This document shows, piece by piece, positions 1-7,793 of a stretch of 64,000 bases of DNA. The first letter of the stretch is position 1. Every line of letters begins with the position of its first letter. The DNA is from MH13 sp040219355. Lineage in GTDB: Bacteria; Pseudomonadota; Alphaproteobacteria; Rhizobiales; MH13. The position numbers and the translations under genes are program-made. A model generated the notes under the pieces. It was not told the origin of the DNA and searched no databases. It saw nothing but the letters and a program-made list of their open reading frames with translations. Where the stretch lies: the NCBI GenBank assembly GCA_040219355.1, contig JAVJSN010000003.1, forward strand, positions 186,001-250,000, given 5' to 3'.

Positions 1-113
1 TCCTCATGGCCGGAGCCAAGGGTTATGATATCCGTCTGCCGGTGCGTGGTGACGCGCGCACCTCGTGCCACCGGTACCGGAAAGCTGACATCATGAAAGC
101 CTGGGATACTCAT
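1..113 (-). CDS. GTA g12-like distal tail protein (DUF2460), 5' end only
   Basis: This is the first 37 codons of a gene that leaves the window at the left edge. The protein begins MSIPGFHDVSFP and continues to TDIITLGSGHE, the start pattern of the DUF2460/TIGR02217 family. In the R. capsulatus GTA this family (g12) is the distal tail protein that joins the tail tube to the hub. A strong AGGAGG at 119-124 lies 5 nt before the ATG, inside the end of the preceding g11 gene, so the two are probably translationally coupled. The remaining tail genes (hub, peptidase, large host-recognition protein) are expected to the left. Confidence 0.88.
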   Translation of the reverse strand, partial: MSIPGFHDVSFPVPVARGARVTTHRQTDIITLGSGHE

Positions 114-122
114 CGTCGCCTC

Positions 123-512
123 CTAGAGCCCGCGCTGGCCGCGCGAGACGGCGCGGGCAAGCGAGGCCATCAGCTGGGTTTCTGATCCCTGGAAACTCGA
201 CGCATCTGGGGTCGCGACATTGACGTTGAAGATGTTGGCCGCTCCGCCCGTCACGCCACCGATGGCGGCGCCAACGAGGCTTTCGCCCAACGAGCCAACC
301 AGATTGTAGGCTTCACCCATGGCAGAGTTCAGCGCGCTATTGGATTGGGTGAGGATCAGCTGTTGCAGCAAACCATCCAGCTCCTTTCCCTCAACAAGGG
401 CTTTGGCGAGGCTTTTGGTCAGCTCGCCAGAAAGGCTTGTAACATCGGATTGCAGATCGCTGAGCTCCTCTCGCAAACCGGCGGTGAACTCAGCAGGTCT
501 TGTGTCGGTCAT
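123..512 (-). CDS. GTA g11-like tail tape measure protein, short
   Basis: A 129-residue protein starting MTDTRPAEF. It has a helical N-terminus (about residues 10-50, with repeated leucines and LSGELTKSLAKAL) and a Gly/Ala-rich hydrophobic stretch around 75-95 (GESLVGAAIGGVTGGAA). This matches the lambda-type tape measure family seen as g11 in GTA clusters, where the protein fills the tail tube and sets tail length. From memory the R. capsulatus protein is longer (roughly 220 residues), so this one is short. The start was set at codon 14 of a longer open frame because it matches the family start. It overlaps g10.1 by 23 nt. Confidence 0.75.
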   Translation of the reverse strand: MTDTRPAEFTAGLREELSDLQSDVTSLSGELTKSLAKALVEGKELDGLLQQLILTQSNSALNSAMGEAYNLVGSLGESLVGAAIGGVTGGAANIFNVNVATPDASSFQGSETQLMASLARAVSRGQRGL

Positions 513-726
513 TGGGCATCTCCGGCGGGGTCGCATTGTCGGGGAAGGCACGCATCAGCACGACCAGATCATCAGGTGTAGGTGCCCTGCTGGCAGTGGA
601 TGGGCACGCAAGGCGCGCGGCGCGGCGCACATCGGGCAAGGTCAGCGACCAAACGGTTTCAAGCGTCGCAAAGCGCTGGCGCACCAGCCAATCCGCAAGT
701 CTGTCGAGGGTCGGCTGGGTGCTCAT
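490..726 (-). CDS. GTA g10.1-like protein (rcc01693 family)
   Basis: A 78-residue protein beginning MSTQPTLDRLADWLVRQRF. Small size, position between g10 and g11, and the helical LADWLVRQRFATLETVWSL stretch fit the rcc01693 family. Its role is likely tail assembly, by analogy with chaperones that sit between tail tube and tape measure genes in siphophages; this is inference from position. Its start overlaps the g10 stop in an ATGA arrangement (723-726), and its end overlaps the g11 start, so all are translated from one message. Confidence 0.72.
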   Translation of the reverse strand: MSTQPTLDRLADWLVRQRFATLETVWSLTLPDVRRAARLACPSTASRAPTPDDLVVLMRAFPDNATPPEMPNDRHKTC

Positions 727-1031
727 GGTGCGAACGTCACGCGCATGAGTTCGACATAGGCAGCGCGCAGTGCGAGCGGTTTGCCAATGTCGGCCAGCAA
801 CGCATCGACGCCCTGCCGATCAACATCACCTCCGGCCACCAGAGACTCTGTCAGAACGGTTTGTAGTTGGCTGGCCGTCAGATCACTGCCCAGTAGCTGC
901 TTGGTGAGGGCGCCCAGATTTTCGGCTTCGAACGCTGTTTCAATGCGGGCCAAAGCATCCAGCGTGAGGCGAAGCGTGTAAGTGCCGTTCGGGCCTTCCA
1001 GGCAGGCGTCACCACGATAGCGGTTGGCCAT
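723..1031 (-). CDS. GTA g10-like protein (GTA-gp10 family)
   Basis: A 102-residue protein with the family pattern NRYRGDACLEGPNGTYTLRL followed by a helical part (LDALARIETAFEAENLGAL). It belongs to the GTA-gp10 family, which always sits directly after the tail tube gene in these clusters and is probably a tail assembly factor. Its ATG shares a base with the g9 stop and its own stop overlaps the next gene by 4 nt, consistent with one operon and coupled translation. Confidence 0.83.
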   Translation of the reverse strand: MANRYRGDACLEGPNGTYTLRLTLDALARIETAFEAENLGALTKQLLGSDLTASQLQTVLTESLVAGGDVDRQGVDALLADIGKPLALRAAYVELMRVTFAP

Positions 1032-1447
1032 CAGGATGCTGCGCCAAAGGTCAACGCACCGGCGGATTCGAGCACCATTTCAAACGTGATCGCGTCATCA
1101 TGGCGCCCGGCATAATCCAGTGCCGTCACAAGAAATGGCCCCTCAATGGTGCCAAAATCGGGGATCACCACCTGCCAGGTGGTCACTGCGCCATCGAAGA
1201 ACAGGCCGCGCACACGGGCATCCGACGCCGCATCGCGAAAGAGACCCGATCCGGAAATCTTGCCGTGGCGCAGACCAGCGTCTCCGATCAGCTCGCGCCA
1301 GCGGCCCTCGCTTTGACCATGGGTGACGTTCACCAGCTCTTGCGCCAAGCCGATGGCGCGAGCGCGCAGGCCACCAACTGTATCGAATTGATCGGTCTGG
1401 GCGTTGTGGACTTTTAGCAGCAGATTGCGTCCGGACTGGGCGGTCAT
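1031..1447 (-). CDS. GTA g9-like major tail tube protein (TP901-1 family)
   Basis: A 138-residue protein beginning MTAQSGRNLLLKV, with LVNVTHGQSEGRWRELI and IEGPFLVTALDYAGRHDDAI. These are characteristic of the phage major tail protein TP901-1 family, g9 of the GTA cluster, which polymerises into the tail tube. Length is normal for the family. It lies 14 nt after the tail terminator gene and overlaps g10 by one base. In related clusters this is among the most abundant GTA proteins. Confidence 0.92.
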   Translation of the reverse strand: MTAQSGRNLLLKVHNAQTDQFDTVGGLRARAIGLAQELVNVTHGQSEGRWRELIGDAGLRHGKISGSGLFRDAASDARVRGLFFDGAVTTWQVVIPDFGTIEGPFLVTALDYAGRHDDAITFEMVLESAGALTFGAAS

Positions 1448-1461
1448 GTTGGCCTCGCGGG

Positions 1462-1848
1462 TTAGATGGCATCGCCAAGGTCGATCAGCAGCTCGATCGA
1501 GAGGTCGGCGCGTTCCAGATTGTGATTTGGCTCGTGGGCAAAACGGGTGCTCACCACGCGCTGCACAACGCTTGTTGCGCCGGTGATCGTCAGCGGCGTT
1601 TCAAGCATCACCGCGATGGCATCAGTCGCCTCACTAAGTGTCGCAAAGCTGCCTGTGCGGCTGGTGAGCGCTAGGGAAATGGAAACCTGCGCTCCGTTCG
1701 AGGCGTTGGTCGACCAAGGCTCCTCGCTCACCGGGCCCACACGAATATGCGGCAGATTGCGCGGTCGCGCGGGGCGATCCGAGAGGGTGAAGGCGGCCAG
1801 CGCCGGTTCATCATTCAGCGCAGCGACAAGGGCGTGTACGGCTTTCAT
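1462..1848 (-). CDS. GTA g8-like tail terminator (DUF3168)
   Basis: A 128-residue protein starting MKAVHALVAALNDEPALAAF, followed by PHIRVGPVSEEPWSTN. This is the DUF3168 family, which in the GTA structure forms the tail terminator ring between tube and head completion proteins. The chosen ATG is preceded by GAGGTGGCGTT and overlaps the g7 stop by 4 nt (ATGA). The same frame is open further upstream, but those codons lie inside g7 and have no family match. Confidence 0.87.
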   Translation of the reverse strand: MKAVHALVAALNDEPALAAFTLSDRPARPRNLPHIRVGPVSEEPWSTNASNGAQVSISLALTSRTGSFATLSEATDAIAVMLETPLTITGATSVVQRVVSTRFAHEPNHNLERADLSIELLIDLGDAI

Positions 1849-2189
1849 AACGCCACCTCGCGAACTGCACACAGATCGAATGGATCGACCGAAGTACCGC
1901 GCTGCACGGCGATCACTTCCAGCGCGCGCGTGCCGCCCAACGCATCCCATTGCAGCCGCCAGCCGACTGGCGGGGCCATGCCAATGCGCGTGCGCACAGT
2001 GCCCGTCGCCAGCGCGTCGCTGACAGGGTCGACGCTTTGGCGGGCGGGAGCCTCCTCGTTGAATGCTGCCCAGACCGAACGGCGCAGCATGGGCGTGATA
2101 GTGCTGCCGCCGAGCCCATCCTCGGTGGCCACAGGCTCAAACACCTGCATGCGCAGGTTAAGCGCACCAGGTTCACGTGCGATGGTCAT
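1845..2189 (-). CDS. GTA g7-like head-tail stopper / head closure protein
   Basis: A 114-residue protein of the phage head closure (head-tail adaptor) family. It has the typical opening (GALNLRMQVFEP), a glycine-rich turn (TEDGLGGSTIT) and the SVWAAFNEE segment that follows it in family members. It plugs the portal after DNA packaging and receives the tail. It overlaps the adaptor gene upstream and the tail terminator gene downstream by 4 nt each, so the three are translationally coupled. Confidence 0.86.
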   Translation of the reverse strand: MTIAREPGALNLRMQVFEPVATEDGLGGSTITPMLRRSVWAAFNEEAPARQSVDPVSDALATGTVRTRIGMAPPVGWRLQWDALGGTRALEVIAVQRGTSVDPFDLCAVREVAL

Positions 2190-2755
2190 AGCCGCACCTC
2201 GCGGAACGGCTCGATCAGATTGAAAAGCCCATCTGGCTCACCAGCAGAGGTGAAGTCGAAACCCGTTGCCCTATGCGCATACCAGTGGGTGGCGAGCATG
2301 AGGATCGCGTGGCGTAGCACGGACGGTACATCCAGGCCCGTATCGCCGTATCCGGCGGTAACATCGATCTCGATGCCGTTCATGGCGCGCATACGGGTCG
2401 CCGCCGGACGGCGGAGCATCAACCGTGGCCAGCGGCCGCCAAGATCAGCCAGCCAATCTTCCGGTTCCAGTGTCAATGGCGATCCAGCGGCATCGTAGAC
2501 CACCACGCTATCGACCGAACGAATGGGGCGCACCAGCAACGCGATGCGGCCGTTGCTTGGAACCTCATCGGCGATCATGCGCCAAGTCTGAGTTATAAAA
2601 AGCTTACCCGACAGCGTTTCCAGGTGCGCTCGGGCGGCGAGCAGCATCGCGGCCAGAAGCGCGTCCTCATCGTCAGCATCGATGCGCGCATGCGCCTTGA
2701 AATCAGTCAGCGCCACAGGCTCGACGGCAGGACTTGTCAGTTGCACCAGCGTCAT
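2186..2755 (-). CDS. GTA g6-like head-tail connector (adaptor)
   Basis: A 189-residue connector protein with the motif LTSPAVEPVALTDFKAHARID near the N-terminus and GYGDTGLDVPSVLRHAILML later. These are hallmarks of the phiE125 gp8/gp6-like adaptor family that binds beneath the portal ring. The ATG at 2755 was preferred over a GTG 9 nt earlier because GGAG lies 8 nt before the ATG but directly abuts the GTG. About 120 nt of hairpin-rich sequence separates it from the capsid gene, the widest gap among the visible GTA genes after the leader. Confidence 0.86.
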   Translation of the reverse strand: MTLVQLTSPAVEPVALTDFKAHARIDADDEDALLAAMLLAARAHLETLSGKLFITQTWRMIADEVPSNGRIALLVRPIRSVDSVVVYDAAGSPLTLEPEDWLADLGGRWPRLMLRRPAATRMRAMNGIEIDVTAGYGDTGLDVPSVLRHAILMLATHWYAHRATGFDFTSAGEPDGLFNLIEPFREVRL

Positions 2756-2794
2756 CGACGACACTCCAAAAAGGGTGGAAAGGATCCTTCAACG

Positions 2795-2866
2795 CAAACG
2801 GCCCGCCTCGCGGGGAGAGGCAGGCCGTTTGCAGCTCAGCAGACGAAAGGGCGGGAGGTTCCCTTT
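2795..2866 (-). other. Two stem-loops between capsid and adaptor genes
   Basis: The first inverted repeat (2795-2831) pairs CAAACGGCC and CGCCTC with GAGGC and GGCCGTTTG, about 15 bp with one mismatch around a 7-nt loop. The second (2846-2866) pairs AAAGGG with CCCTTT. Neither is followed by a run of T on the minus strand, so they do not look like intrinsic terminators. By position they could stabilise the capsid message end or lower expression of downstream tail genes relative to capsid; that is inference. Confidence 0.55.
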
Positions 2867-2878
2867 GCTTTGGCGGGG

Positions 2879-4126
2879 CTACGCCGCTGAAAAGGTGAGC
2901 AGTTTGATGGCGTCAAAGTCCTGAATGCCGCCGCCGACACGCTTGGTGACGTAGAACAACACGTAGGGTTTGGCGGTATAAGGATCGCGCAGCAGGCGCA
3001 CGCCGATGCGGTCGACGATCAGGTAGCCGCGACGAAAATCACCAAACGCAATGGCTTTGGCATTCGATCCGATGGAATCCATGTCTTCCATCTCCACCAC
3101 CGGAAAGCCGAGGAGCGAGGCTTTGACACCTGCCGCCGACGGTGGCGTCCAGATGTAGTTTCCATCGGCGTCGCGCATTTTGCGCAGGGCAGCCTGGGTG
3201 GAGCGGTTCATGACGAACGTGCCGTTCTGGCGGTAGGTGCTTTTCAGCGCGTAGACCAGATCGATCAGCACCTCGGACGGATCAGATACGGGGAAGTCCG
3301 CATCTACACCGGTTGGTATCGTACCAAGACTGTTCCAGGCCCAACTGGCCTCATCGACCGTTGGCGCCGAGAGAAACCCAAGCGGCTGCGTGGTGCCATT
3401 GCCTTTGACGAATGCGAAACTTTCCTGCTCGGCAAAGGCAGCATCCACCTCTCCGGCCAACCACACGTCCATGTCAATGGCGGCATCGTCGAGCAGCGTC
3501 GCAGTGGCGGCTGGCATGGCGTAGAGTTCCATGGTTGGGAACGGTATTTCAGAGAGCACCACCGAGCCGGTCTCTGGGCGCGCCGCGTTTTCAGCAACCC
3601 ACCCTGCATCAAAGCCTTCGGTGGTCACCGGCTTGCGGAAAATGGTCGACGAGACCTGGCGCACGGTGGCGAGGGAGCGCATCGGCGAGAGGGCTGTGAG
3701 ATGATCGCCAATGGTGCTTTCAGCTTCCTGCGGCACCAGATAGCCACCATCGGCATCGGTGCCCGATTCCATGGCTTTCAGCTGCAAGCCTGCGGTAGAG
3801 CCAGCACGTACATAGGTTTCAAATGCACGGGCGTGGTCAGAGCGTTCAATGCGGGCTGAGGCGGTTTCCAGGCGCGGGCGTTGGGATGTGGCGGATAGGC
3901 GGTTGAGCTTGTCTGTGTTCGCATCCAGCGCCGCATCAATGCGGGCCAGCTTGTCGGCCAGAAGCGGATCAGCATCCCCGCGCTTTTCCAACGCATCCAG
4001 GCGTTCATCATTGGCATCGCGGTAAGCCGTGAGTGCTTCCATCATCGAAGCAACAAGCTGCGGCTCAGTGGATGAATTGGCGGATGTTTGCGCTTTGGTT
4101 TCGCGCTCAGAAGCAAGGTGGGTCAT
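2879..4126 (-). CDS. GTA g5 major capsid protein (HK97 fold)
   Basis: A 415-residue HK97-family capsid protein. Residues about 1-110 are charged and helical (MEALTAYRDANDERLDALEKR), the expected scaffold arm removed by the prohead protease. The rest has the conserved capsid core: MESGTDADGGYLVPQEAE, SPMRSLATVRQVSS, GTTQPLGFL and the C-terminal GFPVVEMEDMDSIGSNAKAIAFGDF. It forms the GTA head shell. The ATG is preceded by AAAGGACCTTATCCC and lies 13 nt after the protease stop. Length is normal for the family. Confidence 0.95.
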   Translation of the reverse strand: MTHLASERETKAQTSANSSTEPQLVASMMEALTAYRDANDERLDALEKRGDADPLLADKLARIDAALDANTDKLNRLSATSQRPRLETASARIERSDHARAFETYVRAGSTAGLQLKAMESGTDADGGYLVPQEAESTIGDHLTALSPMRSLATVRQVSSTIFRKPVTTEGFDAGWVAENAARPETGSVVLSEIPFPTMELYAMPAATATLLDDAAIDMDVWLAGEVDAAFAEQESFAFVKGNGTTQPLGFLSAPTVDEASWAWNSLGTIPTGVDADFPVSDPSEVLIDLVYALKSTYRQNGTFVMNRSTQAALRKMRDADGNYIWTPPSAAGVKASLLGFPVVEMEDMDSIGSNAKAIAFGDFRRGYLIVDRIGVRLLRDPYTAKPYVLFYVTKRVGGGIQDFDAIKLLTFSAA

Positions 4127-4139
4127 GGGATAAGGTCCT

Positions 4140-4682
4140 TTAGGCAGGGAGGGAGACGGAAGTGGGGGCGGTGACAGGGAGAGCCGTAGGCGGTGGCATC
4201 GCTGCACCAGGTGCCATGCGGTCAACGCGAGCACCTGGCTGCATGGGAAAGGCAACCAGCGAAATTTCCCAAAGATCGACTTCGATCAGGCGTCGGCCTT
4301 TACCGGTAGCGATTTGGCCGGTAGCGGCTTTGGCAGTTTTGGAGCGGTCGGCTCGAATGGTGTGAAAGCCGATGGACAAGCCATCGACCGCGCCATCACG
4401 CATCAGTGCTGCCACGCCACTGGAGCGGGTTACGTTGGGCGTAAGACGCCCCTCAACGCGCAGGCCCCTGGAATCCTCGTGGATCGCGGTCCAAACGCCG
4501 ATGGGTTCTGCCGGATCATGGTTCCAGAGCATACGAATGCCAGACACGCCTCTTGTGCGAAGCGAGCGGTGAAACGCGCCGATCAACACGCGATCGCCGG
4601 ACAAATCAGCGACGTCGAAAAGGCTGGCATAGCCGCCGAAGTGAAAGGTTGGCGCTTCTGACGCGCTTTGCGCGGGCATCAA
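4140..4682 (-). CDS. GTA g4 prohead protease (HK97, peptidase U35)
   Basis: A 180-residue serine protease that matures the capsid. It has FGGYASLFDVADLSGDRVL at the start, the catalytic His in MLWNHD (about H55) and the catalytic Ser in DGLSIGF (about S103), followed by LIEVDLWEISLVAFPM. The proline-rich C-terminus is variable in the family. Two adjacent ATG codons are possible starts; the gene overlaps the upstream small gene by 4 nt. It sits directly before its capsid substrate gene, as in all HK97-type modules. Confidence 0.93.
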   Translation of the reverse strand: MMPAQSASEAPTFHFGGYASLFDVADLSGDRVLIGAFHRSLRTRGVSGIRMLWNHDPAEPIGVWTAIHEDSRGLRVEGRLTPNVTRSSGVAALMRDGAVDGLSIGFHTIRADRSKTAKAATGQIATGKGRRLIEVDLWEISLVAFPMQPGARVDRMAPGAAMPPPTALPVTAPTSVSLPA

Positions 4683-4876
4683 CGGCTTTCTCCCGATGGC
4701 GTTTTCGCTTTGCCTGAGCGGGCGCTTCGCGCGGCCAGCTTGCGCGCCAGATTGTGAGCAAAGGCGTCAAACAAGGCATCGATGGCCGCGGCTTCAGGTT
4801 CCCGTGAACGGGTGTTGAAAGGGCGCGCAGCAGGTTTGCGTCGTTTGCGCCGCGCCGGTGTGGAATGCTTCACCAT
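4679..4876 (-). CDS. Small basic GTA-cluster protein
   Basis: A 65-residue protein beginning MVKHSTPARRKRRKPAARPF. The N-terminal third is very rich in Arg and Lys; the remainder is a predicted helix (AAAIDALFDAFAHNLARKLAAR). I do not recognise the family. The ATG is chosen because AAGGAC precedes it and the frame upstream belongs to the neighbouring gene. It overlaps the protease start (ATGA) and lies 4 nt after the next small gene, so it is embedded in the GTA operon. DNA binding is possible from its charge but unproven. Confidence 0.55.
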   Translation of the reverse strand: MVKHSTPARRKRRKPAARPFNTRSREPEAAAIDALFDAFAHNLARKLAARSARSGKAKTPSGESR

Positions 4877-4880
4877 GGCG

Positions 4881-5099
4881 TTAAGTCCTTTTCGGTTTGT
4901 CCTGCGGGTCGTTGTCGGTGGCGAGCATTGCGTTGAGGCGGGCGATCGCCAGCACGAAGCTTTCAAAACTGCGGGTGGTGCGCGAAAGCTGGCGCAGCTG
5001 CGCGATGGCCAAGGCCGACGTGCTTGCCGCCCAAAGAAAAAGGGCGACATGACCGATGTCGCCCCGCTCGAAAAACAGTGCTGCCAGCCGCTCAATCAT
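4881..5099 (-). CDS. Small single-span protein at the GTA g3.5 position
   Basis: A 72-residue protein starting MIERLAALFFERGDIGHVALFLWAA, with one likely membrane or hydrophobic helix around residues 16-33. It occupies the slot between portal and prohead protease that holds g3.5 in the R. capsulatus cluster, where the gene product is reported to be needed for head formation. Similarity to g3.5 beyond position is not certain. Its start overlaps the portal stop by 8 nt, so it is translated with the portal. Confidence 0.6.
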   Translation of the reverse strand: MIERLAALFFERGDIGHVALFLWAASTSALAIAQLRQLSRTTRSFESFVLAIARLNAMLATDNDPQDKPKRT

Positions 5100-6345
5100 G
5101 GGCAGGTTCTAGGCGCGCGGGTTCGCGGGTCTTGGCTTGCTCACCCTCGCCGTACCCGACAGCCATGCGCTTCTCATCATCGCTCAAGAAGGTTGCCGAC
5201 GAAACACGACGCCACAGCGCTTCGCGTTCAGTGGAGAGCGCTTCAACGGCGTCAAGATCCACCGCCAAATCCAGCGTTTCATCCGGCGACAGCGGCGCCA
5301 ACCAATGGGTGATACCATCGAGGATGCGTCCCACCATTGGCAGAACAGTCTGGCGCCAGAGGGCGCGCTGGGCTTCAGCATAGTTGGCGTAAGTGTTGTC
5401 GCCTGGCAGGCCAAGCATCAGCGGCGGCACACCGAAAGCCAGCGCAATCTCGCGCATTGCGCCATGGCGCGCCTCCTGGAAATCCATATCTTTCGGGCTG
5501 AGCGACATGGGCCGCCAATCAAGGCCGCCCTCCAGAAGCAAGGGGCGCCCAGCATTGCTCTCGCCCTGATAGGTGTTCTCAAGCTCCGCTTTCAGGCGTT
5601 CAAAGGCTTCGCTATCCAAGTGCCCATTCCCGCCGGAGTAGACCAATGCACCGGATGGCCGTGCGGCGTTATCAAGCAACGCTTTGTTCCAGTTGCTCGC
5701 GCCCTGATGCAGATCGAGTGCGGTTCGCGCCGGTTCCAAACAGCCCATGCCATAGTGATCGTCCAGCGGATGGAAATGGCGCATATGGGCCAGCGGCATC
5801 AGACCGCTTTCGGGGTCGGGGGAGAGCGTCATCGTCTGTCGACCCACCGAATAGAGGTAGCCGGCTGGCCAGCCATCATTGCCCGCTTTCACCCGCACCC
5901 GATCAGGACGCAGCGGGTAGAGCGAGGTGGGTTTGCCATCCTCAAAACCACCGAGCAGATAAGCGTTGCCCTCCAGCAGCAGATGCGCGCAGAGCGTTTC
6001 AAAAAGGCTGGTGCGCGCGAGGTGCGGACCAGGCTTGTTGATGAGATCGAGCAGCCAGTGATCGGAGTATTCTTGCCCACCGGAGCGCAGCACCAGTTTG
6101 ACGGATGCTGCCGCCTCGCTGATCAGCCGCACGGCGCGAAATGCCACCGGATTGCGGCAATAGGCGTGGCGGGCAAGGCTGGCATAGCCGGTGTCCGTCC
6201 AGATGGGCGTGCCGGGCGTGTAAAGCTGAAACAGCGGCAGGTCCGGTCGCCCAATGGGCGCGGTGGCCTTTGTATCGAGTCGATGGGTATCAAGACGAGC
6301 GGTATCGCTCGCGCTTGCCGCTTTCTGCGGGCGCGTGAAAAACAT
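5092..6345 (-). CDS. GTA g3 portal protein (HK97 family)
   Basis: A 417-residue HK97-family portal. Recognisable segments include YCRNPVAFRAVRLISEAAASV near residue 62, LLEGNAYLLGG, the YPLRPDRVRV strand, and the clip/stem region AMREIALAFGVPPLMLGLPGD then NYAEAQRALWRQTVLP. Twelve copies form the DNA entry channel at one head vertex and dock the terminase and adaptor. Length is close to the family norm. It lies 116 nt downstream of the terminase gene, with a repeat pair in between. Confidence 0.94.
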   Translation of the reverse strand: MFFTRPQKAASASDTARLDTHRLDTKATAPIGRPDLPLFQLYTPGTPIWTDTGYASLARHAYCRNPVAFRAVRLISEAAASVKLVLRSGGQEYSDHWLLDLINKPGPHLARTSLFETLCAHLLLEGNAYLLGGFEDGKPTSLYPLRPDRVRVKAGNDGWPAGYLYSVGRQTMTLSPDPESGLMPLAHMRHFHPLDDHYGMGCLEPARTALDLHQGASNWNKALLDNAARPSGALVYSGGNGHLDSEAFERLKAELENTYQGESNAGRPLLLEGGLDWRPMSLSPKDMDFQEARHGAMREIALAFGVPPLMLGLPGDNTYANYAEAQRALWRQTVLPMVGRILDGITHWLAPLSPDETLDLAVDLDAVEALSTEREALWRRVSSATFLSDDEKRMAVGYGEGEQAKTREPARLEPAHD

Positions 6346-6376
6346 GAAAGTCTCCTTGTGAAGGCTTCACCAACTG

Positions 6377-6444
6377 AGCGGTCGGACCGCGGGTCTGCAG
6401 CGAGGATGGAAAAGATGCAGCGGTCGGACCTGGGTCCGGAGCGA
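6377..6444. repeat. Direct repeat pair between terminase and portal genes
   Basis: Two copies of a roughly 26-bp sequence (6377-6403 and 6419-6444) share AGCGGTCGGACC exactly, then diverge slightly before a common AGCGA. Each copy holds a small inverted repeat of the form CGGACC-NN-GGGTC, perfect in the second copy. There is no T tract, so this is not an obvious terminator. The function is unknown; it lies inside the GTA transcription unit. Confidence 0.6.
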
Positions 6445-6461
6445 AGCACGCAATGAAAAAC

Positions 6462-7793
6462 TTAGATTTTTCGCAGTCTCGGCACGTTACCGCCGCCCAT
6501 CAATTCGCTGATGGCCCAAACCAAAGCATCCAGCCGGTCCGGCGACTGGCCAGGCGCTGACAAGCCCTCGGGGCCGAAATCGAGCATTTCATCCTCCAGC
6601 GCCGCGAACGCGCCAACATGGTGCACGCGGCTCTGCGCATAAAGGTAGGCCACCGGTTCGGCGCGCAGCCACTTGCCGCGCTTGGCATGCACCAGTTTTA
6701 CTGGGACATCGCGGCTGGCCTGCTCCAGTACCGAGCGAACCATGTCGCCGCCCTGGTTGGCCTCAGCGACAATCAGATCAGCCTCAACGCGGTGAAACAG
6801 GTCGATAGCGCGCGCCGCCCATTGTTCCGGGCGCGCGGCCTGGCACGTGTGATCGGCGAGCACAGCGAAATCGCCGTTTTCCATCATGCCGCAAGCAACG
6901 ATGCCGCACGCATTGGATTTGGCATGCGAAGAAGCTGGTGGATCAACGGCCACCACAACCCGCCGCAGAGGTGGCGGCGCATTGAGGCGCGTTCGATCAA
7001 TAACGTCACGGTTCCACAGACTGTCGGCGCGTTCGGCGATCAGTTCACCGGCCACCTCCTGACGATAGAGCCGTGAACCGCCATAGACTTGCTCCAACCC
7101 TTGCACGAACCCTTCGGCCAAGAACGCCTGGTTGTCCTGACTTGTGGCGTGCGAAACGATGCAGTTTGGATCCTCCATCAGGCGCTTCACCAAGGGCGTT
7201 GCGCGCGGTGTGGTGGTGATCACGCAGCGCGGCTGTGCGCCCACTCGCAAACCGAAAGCAAGCTGGTCAAAGGCTTCTTCGCCATAGCGCCACTTGCCGA
7301 TTTCATCGCACCAGGCCCCATCAAATTGTGGGCCGCGCAGCGACTCTGGATCTTCGGCGGAAAAAAGTTGCGCAATCGCGCCATTCTCCCAGATCAACCG
7401 TTTGCGCGTCGCCTCATAACGCGGCCTATCCCAGGGCGGTGCGATTGCGCGAAGGCCGGAAACGCCTTCCACCATCACCTCGCGGGCATCGGCAAAGGTT
7501 TCGCCAACCAAAGCCAGATGGCCATACCGTTCTGGCGCATAGCGTGCCCTGCCCTCTATGGCGCCGCGCACCCATTCTGCACCAGCGCGGGTTTTGCCAC
7601 AGCCGCGGCCGCCCATCAGCATCCATTTGGACCAAGCCTCCAGGGGCGGGCGTTGATCAGGGCGCGCCCAACTGTCCCAGTCGTAGCAGAGCCGCAGGAC
7701 AGCGTGATCGCTCAGACGTTTGGTGAAGTCCTCACTTGCTCCCGCCTTGGCGCAGGCGATCAAGGCGGTCCGTAAGCACGTGGCGGAACTCAT
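6462..7793 (-). CDS. GTA g2 terminase large subunit
   Basis: A 443-residue DNA-packaging motor. The ATPase domain has a Walker A-like GGRGCGKT at about residues 61-68 and a Walker B region FDGAWCDEIGKW around 157-168, with the family motif ITTTPRATPL near 190-200. The C-terminal nuclease domain starts at VVVAVDPPAS (about 280) and has EANQGGDMV. GTA terminases package host DNA by headful without sequence specificity. The start at 7793 is supported by AGGAG ten nt upstream; it overlaps the small subunit gene by 62 nt. Confidence 0.95.
   Translation of the reverse strand: MSSATCLRTALIACAKAGASEDFTKRLSDHAVLRLCYDWDSWARPDQRPPLEAWSKWMLMGGRGCGKTRAGAEWVRGAIEGRARYAPERYGHLALVGETFADAREVMVEGVSGLRAIAPPWDRPRYEATRKRLIWENGAIAQLFSAEDPESLRGPQFDGAWCDEIGKWRYGEEAFDQLAFGLRVGAQPRCVITTTPRATPLVKRLMEDPNCIVSHATSQDNQAFLAEGFVQGLEQVYGGSRLYRQEVAGELIAERADSLWNRDVIDRTRLNAPPPLRRVVVAVDPPASSHAKSNACGIVACGMMENGDFAVLADHTCQAARPEQWAARAIDLFHRVEADLIVAEANQGGDMVRSVLEQASRDVPVKLVHAKRGKWLRAEPVAYLYAQSRVHHVGAFAALEDEMLDFGPEGLSAPGQSPDRLDALVWAISELMGGGNVPRLRKI

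Noticed and set aside
2795..2831. Intrinsic terminator after the capsid gene
   Set aside because: The hairpin is strong but is followed by CGTTGAAGG on the minus strand, with no T tract; kept as a stem-loop only.
5137..6456. 439-codon plus-strand frame opposite the portal gene
   Set aside because: Antisense shadow; the portal on the minus strand is unambiguous and the plus-strand translation is non-globular in character.
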